In this document: one piece after another, positions 12,447 to 22,860 of the stretch
How positions within the stretch are numbered: the first letter of the stretch is position 1
Layout of the letters: every line of letters starts with the position of its first letter
Source of the DNA: Gnetum montanum
Taxonomy: Eukaryota; Streptophyta; Gnetopsida; Gnetales; Gnetaceae
Reading direction: 5' to 3'
Length of the DNA stretch: 64,000 nt
Assembly: GCA_015680685.1 (NCBI GenBank)
Contig: MNCI01013900.1
Coordinates: 152,073-216,072, forward strand
The notes under the pieces: model-generated
Told to the model about the DNA's origin: nothing
The model's database searches: none
The model's input: only the letters and a program-made list of their open reading frames with translations
Program-made: the position numbers and the translations under genes

Positions 12447-13581
12447 AGGAATGAAAGTTCCAACATACAATGTGCTTGGAAGATCCATAATGGATTAGAA
12501 ACAACATTCACCATGTCCATCATGGGCCTTGGATTGGCATAAATATTGATATCCATACATCTTAGTAGATTTAAAAGATTTGGATGCTGATGTCTTGTGC
12601 TTACAAGAAGTCTTGCCATAAAAATTTCTATATCAATTCCAACTAGACTTGGAAAAGATGGGATATAGAGGTATTTATAAGAAAAAATATTTTTATGGAA
12701 GTTCTTCTTTTGAGTCATATAGATTAGCACATTCTAGAAATCACAACATGGATGGTTGTGCGATCTTTTATAAAGAAGCCAAGTTTAACTTGGTACAAAG
12801 ATTTAATAGAGTTTAGAAAATATGATTTTTGAAATGATAGAACTTCAAGTGATGGGAAAGAAAGAATAGTCAAGATTTTGGAAAAATCACATAGCCTTGG
12901 TAGTAATTCTAAAAGTCCATCTATTAGGAAAATGTGTATGTGTGGTTAACACAGATTTAATGGCCAAACTAACATGTTTCTATGTCAAACTATGTCAAGG
13001 AGCACACTTGATCAAGAAAATAGAAGAAAGTTTGAAGAATAAGTTATTCCTAAGTTACATCAATCCAGTTCCATTTATCCTTTATGGAGACTTGAATGCA
13101 AAAGTTGGAAGTAGTTTTTATCAATTCTTAAAATATGGATTTGTAAAGAAATCTTTGGAAGATGAACCTAACTTGAAGATGTTTTCATCAATTCAACATG
13201 CAATTCCATTGGCCAGTGCATATTCTTCTTTGATTTTTAATAGATAAATTAGATTCTAAAATTTAGGAACAGATGATGTTGATGGATAGTACTCATCAAG
13301 AACCACAGTTTACCAATTACTTTGTAATGATTACTAAGGATGGATCAACAACATTCTTCATTGAAATCCTAGATTATATTTGGTACGATGTTTGATTCTT
13401 CAAAGTTACCAAGTTCCTAGAGTTTATTTCTAAAGAAGAAGTTGAGAAGAATCAAGATGAAGCCTTGCCATATCAAACAAGATCATTTGATCACATAGCA
13501 CTTATGGTAGAATTACAATTACTCCCATCAGTTCATAAGGTTGTTCAAGATCAAGAAGTATTTCATCCTTACTTTTATTAA
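12447..13581 (+). pseudogene. CCR4-type poly(A) deadenylase processed pseudogene (EEP nuclease domain)
   Basis: CCR4 is the Mg-dependent 3'-5' exoribonuclease of the CCR4-NOT complex, which shortens mRNA poly(A) tails in the cytoplasm. Conserved blocks occur in the right order: VPTYNVLG (start of the EEP fold, 12453), CPSWALDW, DADVLCLQEV with the metal-binding Glu (about 12570), MDGCAIFYKEAKF (12750), FILYGDLNAKVGSS (13075, GDxN), IPLASAYSS (13205), EPQFTNYF (13300), LDYIWY (13370) and DHIAL (13490). The whole catalytic domain is present without introns, whereas plant CCR4 genes are multi-exonic (known), so a retrocopy is inferred. Stops (for example at 12498), a frame change after 13247 and Ser to Phe in the SDH motif show decay. 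No poly(A) tail or TSD was found. Confidence 0.8.
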
Positions 13582-13992
13582 TGATCTTATTATTTTATTC
13601 ATTATTTAATTTATATTTCAATTAGATAAGTAAAATATCCAAGATAATAAAAATTGGGAATAAAGAATTTGCCTTGCCTTCACTTGGGTAACTAGATCCA
13701 AGTTGCACTTTGTGTAACCCTGGTTAGGATTGGTGATTAGTGGTTGATAAATCTTTAATTCATCTTTTGTCATTATCTTAGAAAATGAAGTAAGTATCAA
13801 GAAAGTAATATTTAATTTTCCATATAATTATTCTCACATATATCTTCTTTGTAGAATTAGTAAGAAACAACTTCAAGTTCAAAGGAGAAATGAAATTATT
13901 GGAGCATGGAAGCATAACAGAAGTACTGGAGCTAGAAAAATATAGAGAGCATGGACTCATTTGAGGATGAATGAAACCTAAGGGGGGTAGAT
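13582..13992 (+). other. Remnant of the 3' internal end of a Tekay/Del-like element with polypurine tract
   Basis: Close to the LTR the sequence reads tttgaggatgaatg and then aaggggggtag. A TTTGAGGACGAATG-like word followed by a G-rich purine run directly before the LTR is typical of plant Tekay/Del chromoviruses. The tract at 13978-13990 is the expected primer site for plus-strand synthesis. No chromovirus pol precedes it, so the rest of the element is deleted. Confidence 0.6.
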
Positions 13993-14532
13993 TGTCACAT
14001 CCCTATTCCCAAATAATGTTGTTACCTAATGAAGATGTGCCTTTTCATAATAAGTGTTATTGTTATCTTAACAAGACCTAAAAGGGTAGTTGTAATTAAG
14101 ACCTGAAAGGGCATGTTGTAATAATACACATGTCTCTTGAGGTAACCTTTGGGGGTTTGACCTAAGGCATTTATACTTGGGATTAGTGCCAACATGGATT
14201 GGTAGAGCTAGTACAAGTAAGTCATGGAAGCTAGGTGAAGTGGAACAAGAAGTGGATTGGCCATCCCTTCTAGTCGGGTTATAATCCTAACTATGCTGAT
14301 AGATGCCAAAGGAAGGAAACTCCAAGGAATACTCTTAGAGCATGATCCAGATATGCTATTCCATATCAATAAAGCATTCTTTTTCTTCTATTTTTACATT
14401 TTTCCTATTATTTCATTTATACATAATGTCAAATATCACATCTATTTTTCATTTGGTATATTTTCTTCATATGCATAATGTCTAATACATTGTATATTAA
14501 CATTTGCCATGACATCTGGGGATGGGATGTCA
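13993..14532 (+). repeat. Chromovirus-like LTR (possibly solo)
   Basis: It starts TGTCACATCCC and ends GGGATGTCA, giving an extended terminal inverted repeat of the TG...CA type. Length is about 540 bp. A polyadenylation signal AATAAA is at 14368-14373. The flanks TAGAT (left) and TAGCT (right) differ by one base and could be a decayed 5-bp target duplication, which would fit a solo LTR. The polypurine tract on the left argues instead for a truncated element. Confidence 0.75.
14368..14373 (+). promoter_or_regulatory. Polyadenylation signal AATAAA in the chromovirus-like LTR
   Basis: A canonical AATAAA hexamer lies about 160 bp before the LTR 3' end and is followed by a T-rich stretch, as expected for the R region of an LTR. 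Confidence 0.5.
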
Positions 14533-14979
14533 TAGCTATACTTTTAGCTAAACCCTAAGTTTACATAAGTTCTTAAACTTTTTTATTCAATTGTTCTCAA
14601 TATTTTGAGTATTTCATCTATGATTAAGAATTTTAAAAGGCACTCTTGAGCTTTTGTAATAAAAATTTGTAGCATTTCAGGATCATTTGGCTAAACTCAA
14701 TTATCTTAGAAACAAGATGAGAATTAAGAAAAAGATCCTTAGAGAACAACCAAACATCGATCATGAAGATTTATAATAAATGCTTTATATATTTTATTTA
14801 AATGCATTTTGACCTTGATGTGCTTAGTAAGTTTTTATTAACTTAAGCATAAGTTTGAACATGTACTTTTCTCCAATGTGTTTGTTTAATTTAAGCTATC
14901 AAATTTTATGTACTATTTTTAGGGCATTATAGTGATCTTTTTCAGTATTTGATTATAATATTTATATTTATAATGTTGA

Positions 14980-15380
14980 AATTCTCTTTTGAGCCCATTT
15001 ATTTTATTCTTTTCAAGAGATGTATCCTTTACAATTTGTTTATTTAGATCTCAAACATTCTAGGTATTACTAATAACTTTGGCACATTCAATCTCATAAA
15101 ATTTCATAGCATCCTCCAATGTAATGTGCCTATTAGATTTTGCTAGATTTCTCTGAGATTTTAGAATTTCTTGTTCAAGTTTTGATATTGCAATATCATA
15201 ACTTTGATTTAATATTTCTATCATGAGTAGCTTTCTTTAAGCTACTACAAATTTAAATTGGAAGGTATTCACATCTTTAGGAACTTTGAAAGTTTCATAT
15301 AATATCATGCCTATGTTCTTTATTCTTTCTAATAATTTTCATGTTGTACTAGTGTCATATGCTCTTATGCTTCTTCAATT
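14980..15380 (-). pseudogene. Unrecognised coiled-coil coding remnant
   Basis: One minus-strand frame stays mostly open for about 400 bp and reads as a helical, charged protein (for example SYDIAISKLEQEILKSQRNL). It has about three stops. It looks like protein-coding sequence rather than chance because of its heptad-like L/I spacing and K/E/Q content. It could be another worn copy of the B-family third ORF, but no specific block match was found. The function is unknown. Confidence 0.35.
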
Positions 15381-16467
15381 GTAGGTTGATTAGTGTCATA
15401 TGCTCACAATTACAACAATATCTTGCACAATGTCAAGATTTGGTAATAGAAAAATAGAAATTTTTAATTGTGCTAGTAGCTTATTCTTAACCCTCCCAAA
15501 ACAACACCATTACAATTAGTTTGATCCCTTTTTATAACATTACTAAAAATAATCATGCAACATTTTTAGATGTTTATGGCCATTCTATAGAAAATTGTAT
15601 TAATACTTCTTTATTCATAAGATTCATTTGGACTCAGCTTAGTCTCTCTATTGTATTAGTTAAAACATTTGAAATCTTATAATACCTCCTAACCTATCAT
15701 AGGCTAGCTAGGTGTTACATAAAAAGAAAGAATAATATGCTACATAATACACATGTGGATACTAAAAATAATAATAAAAAATAAGATATAAGATAATATT
15801 AGCATTCAAAAATAATCTAAGGGAAAGAAACTTGATAAAATCCAAGGGTAAAATAGTATCCAAGGGGTATGCAAAATAATAAAAATAGATAAAGTAGTAC
15901 AATAACCCTTGGATTTTCAAAATGTAATTTATTCTCTGCTAGAGTTCATGAAAAAATAAGAAAATATAGAACATGATGAAACAAATAAACAATAGTAGGA
16001 GCCCTATGACATAAATAAATCATATCCAAATGCATATGGAAAAATCATTATGTAACATGTAAAAGTAATAAATACAAAACAATGTATGAGATCATCTTTT
16101 TAATCATTGGTAGATAAATTGGTTCTATATAATAAACCCATGGTAATATTAGAATTCTTCACAAATCTAAAATAGTACATATAACATAGCCAAAAATAAA
16201 TCAAGACAATCTGTCCCATAAAATACAATAGAACAAAACTATAGAATAACTTTTATATAAAAGTAAAGAAATATAAATACTAACAATTTGTACCAAATAC
16301 ATAATCTCTAGGATAATCATGAGCAAAGCTCTACATCCTTCAATTTCATCTAAAATAAGAAAAGTCAATTTGTCATGATTGAGTATGATATAAATTACTT
16401 TCTCATTAACTCGTAGATAGAACTATTCTTACAAAAAATTATTAGCTAGAAATAGATTTTTGACACT
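15381..16467. other. AT-rich stretch, no gene recognised
   Basis: No coding signal was found. The last 90 bp before the LTR at 16468 contain gagtatgatat and tagatag words in the same order as the sequence left of the B2 5' LTR (gagtacgatat, tagatag, about 25450-25515). It may therefore be leader sequence of a further, mostly lost element. Confidence 0.35.
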
Positions 16468-17164
16468 TGATGAGCGGCAAGGTACCCCTACACTCAATAT
16501 ATGAATATGAGTGTGTACATGCGATCTGGTCGAACTTTATGAATGGACTAGTTGTGGCACATAGACAATTATATGTTGATCACAATTTGTTGTCTTCTCA
16601 CTTGAACTAGTAGTAGCTTTGTCGCATGTGGTTTAGTTCAGAGGGAGGCATATGGTGTTGTCCTAATTCTACACTCCTGATGATGGAAAAGATAAATTGA
16701 TTAAATTAATAATAAGAGAAAAATATAAATTAGCCTATGGCGATGGTATCCATCCTTAACCATTTGTACACATCTTGGATTTCGTGAGATTATTGCTGGG
16801 TGTACCAAGTATTCACACTTAAGTGCTTGTGATTAAGTTGTACACATTCTGCTTAATGATAGGAAAAGTAAATAATAATAAATTCTACTATAATTAAAGA
16901 AAACATTAAATAATTAAAACAATTAAATTAATCTAAGTGAATGTTGCAATGATGGAAGTAATCTTGATCTTTTTACTGATCATGCATGTGTCCAAGTACA
17001 TCACAATTGAAGAAAGGTGCCATACAATTACAATCATCACATTGCGGGCATGCACTAGGAATAACTAGCTTGGAAGAAAGAAACTAAAACTCAATTACCA
17101 AAAGAAAAGAGCTTCTAACTCTTTAATGATCTAACTCCTTTTTTCTATTGTGCGCTTGAGTGTT

Positions 17165-17174
17165 GTATTTATAG
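17165..17174 (-). promoter_or_regulatory. TATA box of the B2 3' LTR
   Basis: The minus strand reads CTATAAATAC. Equivalent boxes occur in the other LTR of B2 (26306-26314) and in C2 (27783-27792). Confidence 0.6.
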
Positions 17175-17188
17175 GCTAGCATAGGAAT

Positions 17189-17217
17189 CACGATATCGTG
17201 TATATGATATCGTATCT
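17189..17217. repeat. Palindromes upstream of TATA in the B2 3' LTR
   Basis: CACGATATCGTG (17189-17200) is a perfect 12-bp palindrome, followed at once by a second GATATC palindrome within tatatgatatcgtatc. They lie 15-45 bp upstream of the TATA box on the minus strand. Confidence 0.75.
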
Positions 17218-17270
17218 AGGCTACAATATTGCGTACCTGATATTGGGGTCTAGAAAATCATGATTCATCA

Positions 17271-17280
17271 TACCCCCATG
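17271..17280 (-). other. Polypurine tract of B2
   Basis: The minus strand reads CATGGGGGTA immediately before the LTR start TGATGA. It is the expected plus-strand primer site. C2 has the degenerate equivalent CATGTGTA at about 27883-27890. Confidence 0.55.
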
Positions 17281-17289
17281 ACTAAATAA

Positions 17290-19860
17290 AAACTCATCCT
17301 TGAGTTAATACAATGAGAAATAAGTCTCATACAAAACATTATGAAGGTATCGGATTATTGACTACTGCTGACTTATCATGCTTATGGAAACACAAAATTT
17401 GGACACACAATACAAATACAATATGTTGAAACTAATGTGGTTCCTGGAGGTGGTGGCTCCTCCATCGATACTTTCCCTTTGTCTAACATTTTAGGTTTTT
17501 GAGATCATTGATGGGTGAGAAGTGCTTGTAGTTTCTCTTCTTCTATTGGAGGATCATGCATAGTCCATGTTGATGTTCCAATATTTGATGGAGCTAGCAC
17601 TTTCCATGGACATGCTAGTTGTGAGAACATTTGATTAGCCTTGACATATCATGCCATAAATAGCTATCATTCCTCTTCATAGGCTTTGGCTTTGTCTTTG
17701 AGTTCCTAGTAATCTGTAAGCCATCGAGTCAAATTTGCTACTACATCTTTTTGACTTTGATAGCTAGCCTTTACCATGTCCAATTTCAAATTTTGCAACC
17801 TCTAATCTCTACAATGTTTTCATATGTTCGGCAAAATCAACTTCATATCTTGTGTAAGTGGCTGCTACCAACTTCTCAAGCTCATTCCTTGAGTGTCTTG
17901 CTATCAGCATAGCTAAGTTGGCATATTGTAGATTTTCCAAATCCATGTATTCTATGAGATCTTGAATCTGCAGGTCCTAGCTTTTTAAGTCCACCTAATG
18001 GACAAGGGCATAAGTATCCAGAATGGTCTACCAATTAGTGTTTTGAGCACTGAGGGAGTTGATATGTGCCTTGGCCATTTGGAGTTCATTCTTAATGATT
18101 TCTTTGTACATGCCCACCTAGTTGTAAAAGTGCTCCTTTGATCTTTCATGTTTCTTAGCCTCATTTTTCCATGCTCTTATTTTAATAGCTATCTTCTGTC
18201 AAATGGCGCGTACCTCCTTCATTGAGAGGGTTCTATTTTCTCTAGCTAAGAAACTAATATCTTGGTTGACTTTTATTAATTGTTCTCTCATTTTCTGAAA
18301 GCTTTCCTTAAGAATGTTCTTCTATTTCTCAACTATTCTCAACTAAAGATTTGAAGCTACAAGTAGTTTATTCTTTTCTTGTAAGGCCTTGAGAGCTTTA
18401 GCATGTGCATACATCTGAGCTTGTGCCTTTGAAGCATTCCAATTAGCTTACTCTTTTTTCCTTACCACCTTTTTATTCTCCATTAATAATTCATTTAGTT
18501 ACTCTATTCTAATGGATTCTAACTGATCAACTACAACAAACTGGGATAGATCCTACTATTCAGCTTGTAGTGTGACGAACTCTTCTTGGAGTCTTTGCAA
18601 CTCAGCTTTTGCATGTTTGACCCTAACCTTAGTCATGATCAGCTTTCATTTAGTTGTGATGAGGTTTGACTATACTGTAGTGACATTATTAGGAATGTCA
18701 AATAGAGAAGTCATTACTTTCCTTATCTGTAGTAAGCAATCGAAAGCATCCTCATGTTCCATAGGAGTCATTCAGAGACTAGCCAAAACCTTAGCATCAT
18801 GTGCTCCTATGAAATCTACCGATGACATAATAGGAATGTTAAATAATTTTTTGATGTGGTCTATGACCACCTCTACTACTCTAGTTACATCTTGGTGTTA
18901 CATGATCACCACTGTGTTACCTTTGCTAGTTTCTAATTACACTTGGAATGATGTAGCATTTATAGAGATCTGTTGTGACTAGTGTGATTCCCCTCCTCCT
19001 AATTGAATTGAGAATTCACCCCTTGCAAGATCAATTGATATGGCTGGCCATACAACATCATCAATTACATTGAAGATATTGGCCTTGTCTCTACTCCCCC
19101 AATTGACCATCTTAGCGATGGCCTTGAGATGGCTCATTGACAGTCGGTAATCTTGTGGTGACAGTGGTAGTTCTTGGTCTTGCTAGCCTATGGGCTATGT
19201 GCTAGGCCTTGCCATTTAAGGTGCAGTGGGCCCAAACATCTATTCTTGTTTAGGCTTCAACATCTCACCAAACATCTTTTTTCGGTTCTGGTGGCTTAAG
19301 TAATTCAACATATGAAGCATTCTAAGCTTTTCTAAGGACATCATTTGTGTACTCCAAAATTCTAGCACATCAACACAGCTTCCTGATTAGACATGCAAAT
19401 GGTAGTTTGAACTTTTCTATTTTTTGTTCTTTAAACTACCTTAATATTTTTGTTAAATATAGATGAGGAAAATTGGTATCAACCTTGCCCATCAAAATTT
19501 CACTTCCTCTTGATGCATAAGTAGAAATTTTGTTTAAACCCTTTGTTGGAAAAATATGATAGGTTTCAATTTTAAAGTAAATCCTCTCTTCAAGGGTTAA
19601 TTCTCCAAATGTCTTATCTTCTTTGCCATATGCCCTTTTTAACCATACTTTCCTTGCATCTGCATCAGAGCAAGTAGACAAATGGGAAACTTTAGGCCCT
19701 CTATTTGGAAGATTCAAAACTTTTGCAATGGCCTTTGTGGAGAAATCTACTAAAATTCCATCATGATTGTGGAACTTAATTTTGGGCCTTTTATCGAATT
19801 CACCCTTGAACCAGTCAAGAATCTACTTAAGAGATCTCCACTGGCCTATCCTCTTAGAGG
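17290..19860 (-). pseudogene. Third ORF of B2: N-terminal globular domain plus long coiled coil, downstream of integrase
   Basis: The N-terminal part (about 19440-19860) is well preserved: VDFSTKAIAKVLNLPNRG, then a W-L-K-R-A-Y block and RIYFKIETYHIFPTKGLNKI. The pattern of a stretch resembling V-x-F-S, an L-P box and a late F-P-x-x-x-L-N-x-I box recalls the putative plant transposon protein domain found with plant retroelements; that assignment is tentative. The middle and C-terminal parts (17400-19000) are helical and rich in E/K/L/Q, suggesting a coiled coil. Many CAG-to-TAG type stops are present. It occupies the place of the env-like ORF of Athila elements, but no signal peptide or membrane anchor was seen. 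The same gene recurs at 27.9-30.6 kb and 1-290. Confidence 0.6.
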
Positions 19861-20120
19861 GTGGAGAGTGGTATCTGGGTGAAACATATTGGTGGAATTT
19901 CAGTAGATTTCTCCACAAAGGACATTGCAAAAGTTTCGAATCTTCCAAATAGAGGGCCTAAATTTTCTCATTTGTCTACTTGCTCTGATGCAGATGCAAG
20001 GAAAGTATGGTTAAAAAGGGCATATGGCAAAGAAGATAAGACATTTGGAGAATTAACCCTTGAAGAGAGGATTTACTTTAAAATTGGCACCTATCATACT
20101 TTTCCAACAAAGGGTTTAAA
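19533..20120. repeat. Inverted duplication of the third-ORF N-terminus
   Basis: The left arm (about 19533-19764, coding on minus) and right arm (about 19888-20120, coding on plus) are reverse complements over about 230 bp with only a few mismatches, separated by a 123-bp loop. Both arms encode the same peptide block around HLSTCSDADARKVWLKRAYG. The right arm ends exactly where B2 integrase sequence starts. It could form a long hairpin. Confidence 0.85.
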
Positions 20121-20560
20121 TGGTTTGATCCACTATTGAGGTTTCTCCATTTGAGTAGTCATTCCACCATCTCGTTGGCAGCATTCACAAGAGTGGATGA
20201 ATTGATGAGCATCCCTAAAGATTGTTAGCCAATAATACCCTACCATTAGGATTTTAATGGTCATGCATCTTCTAGCATAATGTCCTCCACAAGGACCTTC
20301 ACAAGTGTCCTTCATAATTTAAAGTTTATTAGCATTAGGAACACACCAATGAACTAGGCCATTGGCACACACTTTGTAGAGGTTTCCATTAATTTCCATG
20401 AAGCATTTTACCTTGTGAAGAAACTATTATTTCTTTCAGTGATCCAACACTTCTAGCATCTCTTGAGTGAGAAGATAGGTGAGAATGCCATCATACCATT
20501 TAGGCTCAATGGGAAATTATTCAGTTGTAGCCCCAAAAAAGAGGAGTTTATCAAGAAATG
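20121..20560 (-). pseudogene. Truncated integrase of B2 (zinc-binding part only)
   Basis: The minus-strand reading contains CEGPCGGHYARRCMTIKI and FIHSCECCQRD, the H2C2 zinc-binding domain of gypsy integrase. The DDE core and C-terminal domain that follow in B3 are absent; the sequence switches to the inverted third-ORF fragment at 20120. Integrase function is therefore lost. Confidence 0.8.
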
Positions 20561-21000
20561 GATCAAATAGTGGACTTTCCTCCTCTTTATTGTTTCATTA
20601 CAATTGAGATAAGTGGTCAGTGATCACATTCTTAGTTTCCTTTTGATCTATCATCATAAGATTGAATTATATAAGATCATCAACCATTGTATGACATGGG
20701 GTCTCACCATTGGATTTTTCATTAGGAAGTGGATGGTGCTATGGTTTATGTGCACAAACACTTTTTATTCAAGCACATAATGCGTAAACTTCTCTAGAGT
20801 AAAAACCACTAGCATCATTTCTTTTTCTGTGGTGTTGTAGTTTAGTTGTGCACCCACAATGCTTTGGCTTACATAGTGGACATAATATGGATGTTTCTTG
20901 TTATCCAATTACATGAGCATATCTCCCAAGGTGTAATTTGATGCATCCATGATAACATGAAATGATCTAGACTAGTCAAGTGCCTATAGAATTGGAGTTT
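20561..21000 (-). pseudogene. RNase H domain of B2 pol
   Basis: Colinear with B1 1148-1580 and B3 37850-38375. A HYVDHKNIHIMSI-like stretch and the cluster ending before the integrase zinc finger are recognisable, with several stops. It lies between RT and integrase as expected. Confidence 0.65.
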
Positions 21001-21009
21001 TTACAAGTT

Positions 21010-21930
21010 TCTCATTTAGTTGTTGGAATGCTTTTTCACATTCTGTCATCTAGATAAATGGAGCATCTTTTTTTATCATCTCAACCAATGGTTTTTTGCT
21101 GTCTTAGAGAAATTTTTTGTGAATTACCGGTAGTAGCTAGTGTATCCAAGGAATGACTAAACATCTTTGATAGTTTCCTATTGGTTGGTAGTTCTTTGGA
21201 TGTCCCTTATCTTTTCAAGATCTACCTCAATTCTTGCTTGTGAGATTCAATGACCCAATACAATGCCCTCCAAGACCATTAGATGACTCTTTTGTCAATT
21301 GAGCTACAAGTTTGTTTTAACATATCTTTTCAATACTTTCTCAAGATGATCTAGGGCTTGCTCAAATGTAGACCCATAGGTAAAGAAGTCATATATAAAC
21401 ACTTTTACCTTGGTACCAATTTGTTGTTGAAAAATACTAAGGACCAAACATTGGAATGTAGTAGGGGAATTACATAGACCAAAAGGCATCTTGTGATATG
21501 CAAAGGTTTCGAAAAAAACTTGTGAATGTTGTTTTGACCTAGTTTTTTGGCACGATTTGGATTTGGTTATAGCTGCTATAACCATCCAAAAAAACTATAG
21601 TAGCAATGCATAAATATTGTGTCTAACACCTGATCAATGAATGACAACAAAAAATGATCCTTGAATTTTTCCATATTCAATAGCCAAAAATCAATGCAAA
21701 CCCATCACTTTCCACCTTTCTTTGGCATAATAATAAGTGGGCTAACCCACTCACTATCTAGAATGGGATAGATGAACCCTACCTTGAGGAGTTATTCAAT
21801 TTTCTCCTTGATGATCTACTTCAATTTGGGGTTCAATCACCTTTGTGGCTGCCTCCTTGGCTTCATGGCCAAGTCAATGTAGATGCGATGCTAGCATATC
21901 CTAGGATCAATTCCTATGAGTTCAAGATAT
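21010..21930 (-). pseudogene. Reverse transcriptase of B2 (active site destroyed)
   Basis: The reading has MPFGLCNSPTTFQ, then KVFIYDFFTYG at about 21385-21415 in place of FxDDF (first Asp replaced by Tyr), then TFEQALDHLEKVLKRYVKTN. The N-terminal fingers extend to about 21.9 kb with stops. The domain order and motifs are Ty3/gypsy RT. Confidence 0.85.
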
Positions 21931-22329
21931 GAGCAAGCAAAGGTTGCTGACCATTTTTCAACTACACTCAACAACATATGTTTCTATTCTGGAGAAAGAT
22001 TTGCATTGATTATTATCATCTTTCCATTTTTTAAGAATACATATTCCATGTTAGTAGGTAGAGTTTTTAGTTCATGGGGATCTTACTTGAAATTTTTAGG
22101 AATTACCAACTCTTCCTAATAGGTATCGTTATTTTCATTTTCAGAGAGTTGGTGATGAACTTGCTCTAGTTTATTCATGCTTGTGACATATGTGCATGTC
22201 AAGCTCTTAGTAGCTTCCATGCAAACTATGCTGATTTTAGAATTAGTAGTCAACCACTAGATGCCCTCTTGTTTTATGGCTACTACATATAGACACCTTT
22301 GAATATCTACTTTTGTTGCACATTGCTTG

Positions 22330-22860
22330 CATGTGGAAATGGATGCTTGTTTAATAGACCAAAGTTTCTACATGTGATTTTTCCCTGTATTGCTATATGT
22401 GATGCATGGAACTCACTTCTTCTCAATCTTTCTAAATGCATTTTCCTTAGATATTTTCAAGGAAATATATTTGATGTCCATTCTTACATAAATGGTGCTT
22501 AGCCATTCCCTTTCCATGATGATTTTGAAGTCCCATTTGTAGTTCTTCACCTTGATTACTAGGAAATTAGTAGGATAAGATCACCCATAGATAGTGGTTA
22601 CAATGTCTTCCACTAGTCCCAATGAAACAGTAATGGACTGGTCTACCAACTGTAATCTGTTATTACTCTTTTTGAGGGGTAGTAGGTTCTAGGCAATATA
22701 CATCTCATGAGAAATCAGATTCACACTAGAACTTGAATCAAGAAGAGCTTTACATGGCTCATTCCTAGTAATCTGTAAATAGATAAGAGGACTTCCAAGA
22801 TTAGCTAATTTCTTGGGAAGGTTTTCAGCATGAATCTAATTAAATACAACATGAGTAAGC
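22330..22860 (-). pseudogene. Aspartic protease of B2
   Basis: Colinear with the protease of B1 and B4. The segment around 22540-22640 encodes the ADQSITV-x-LGLVEDIVTT-like block and the segment at 22720-22760 encodes the upstream ALLDSSSSVN block containing the catalytic Asp region. It is disrupted by stops and lies between gag and RT. Confidence 0.65.

Larger units (their letters stand above)
16468..17270 (-). repeat. 3' LTR of B2
   Basis: On the minus strand it starts TGATGAATCATGATTTTC and ends GCCGCTCATCA. It shares GGGGTACC near the end and GACCAGATCG-like words with the B1 LTR. A purine tract (CATGGGGGTA on the minus strand, 17271-17280) lies directly before its start, as required for a 3' LTR. 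Length is 803 bp. Confidence 0.75.

Noticed and set aside
18572-18982. 136-codon plus-strand ORF, hydrophobic
   Set aside because: The opposite strand matches the third ORF of C2 block by block; the plus ORF is its shadow.
17290-19860. Envelope-like protein in the third ORF
   Set aside because: Position would fit, but no signal peptide, furin-like site or membrane anchor was seen, and composition is coiled coil.
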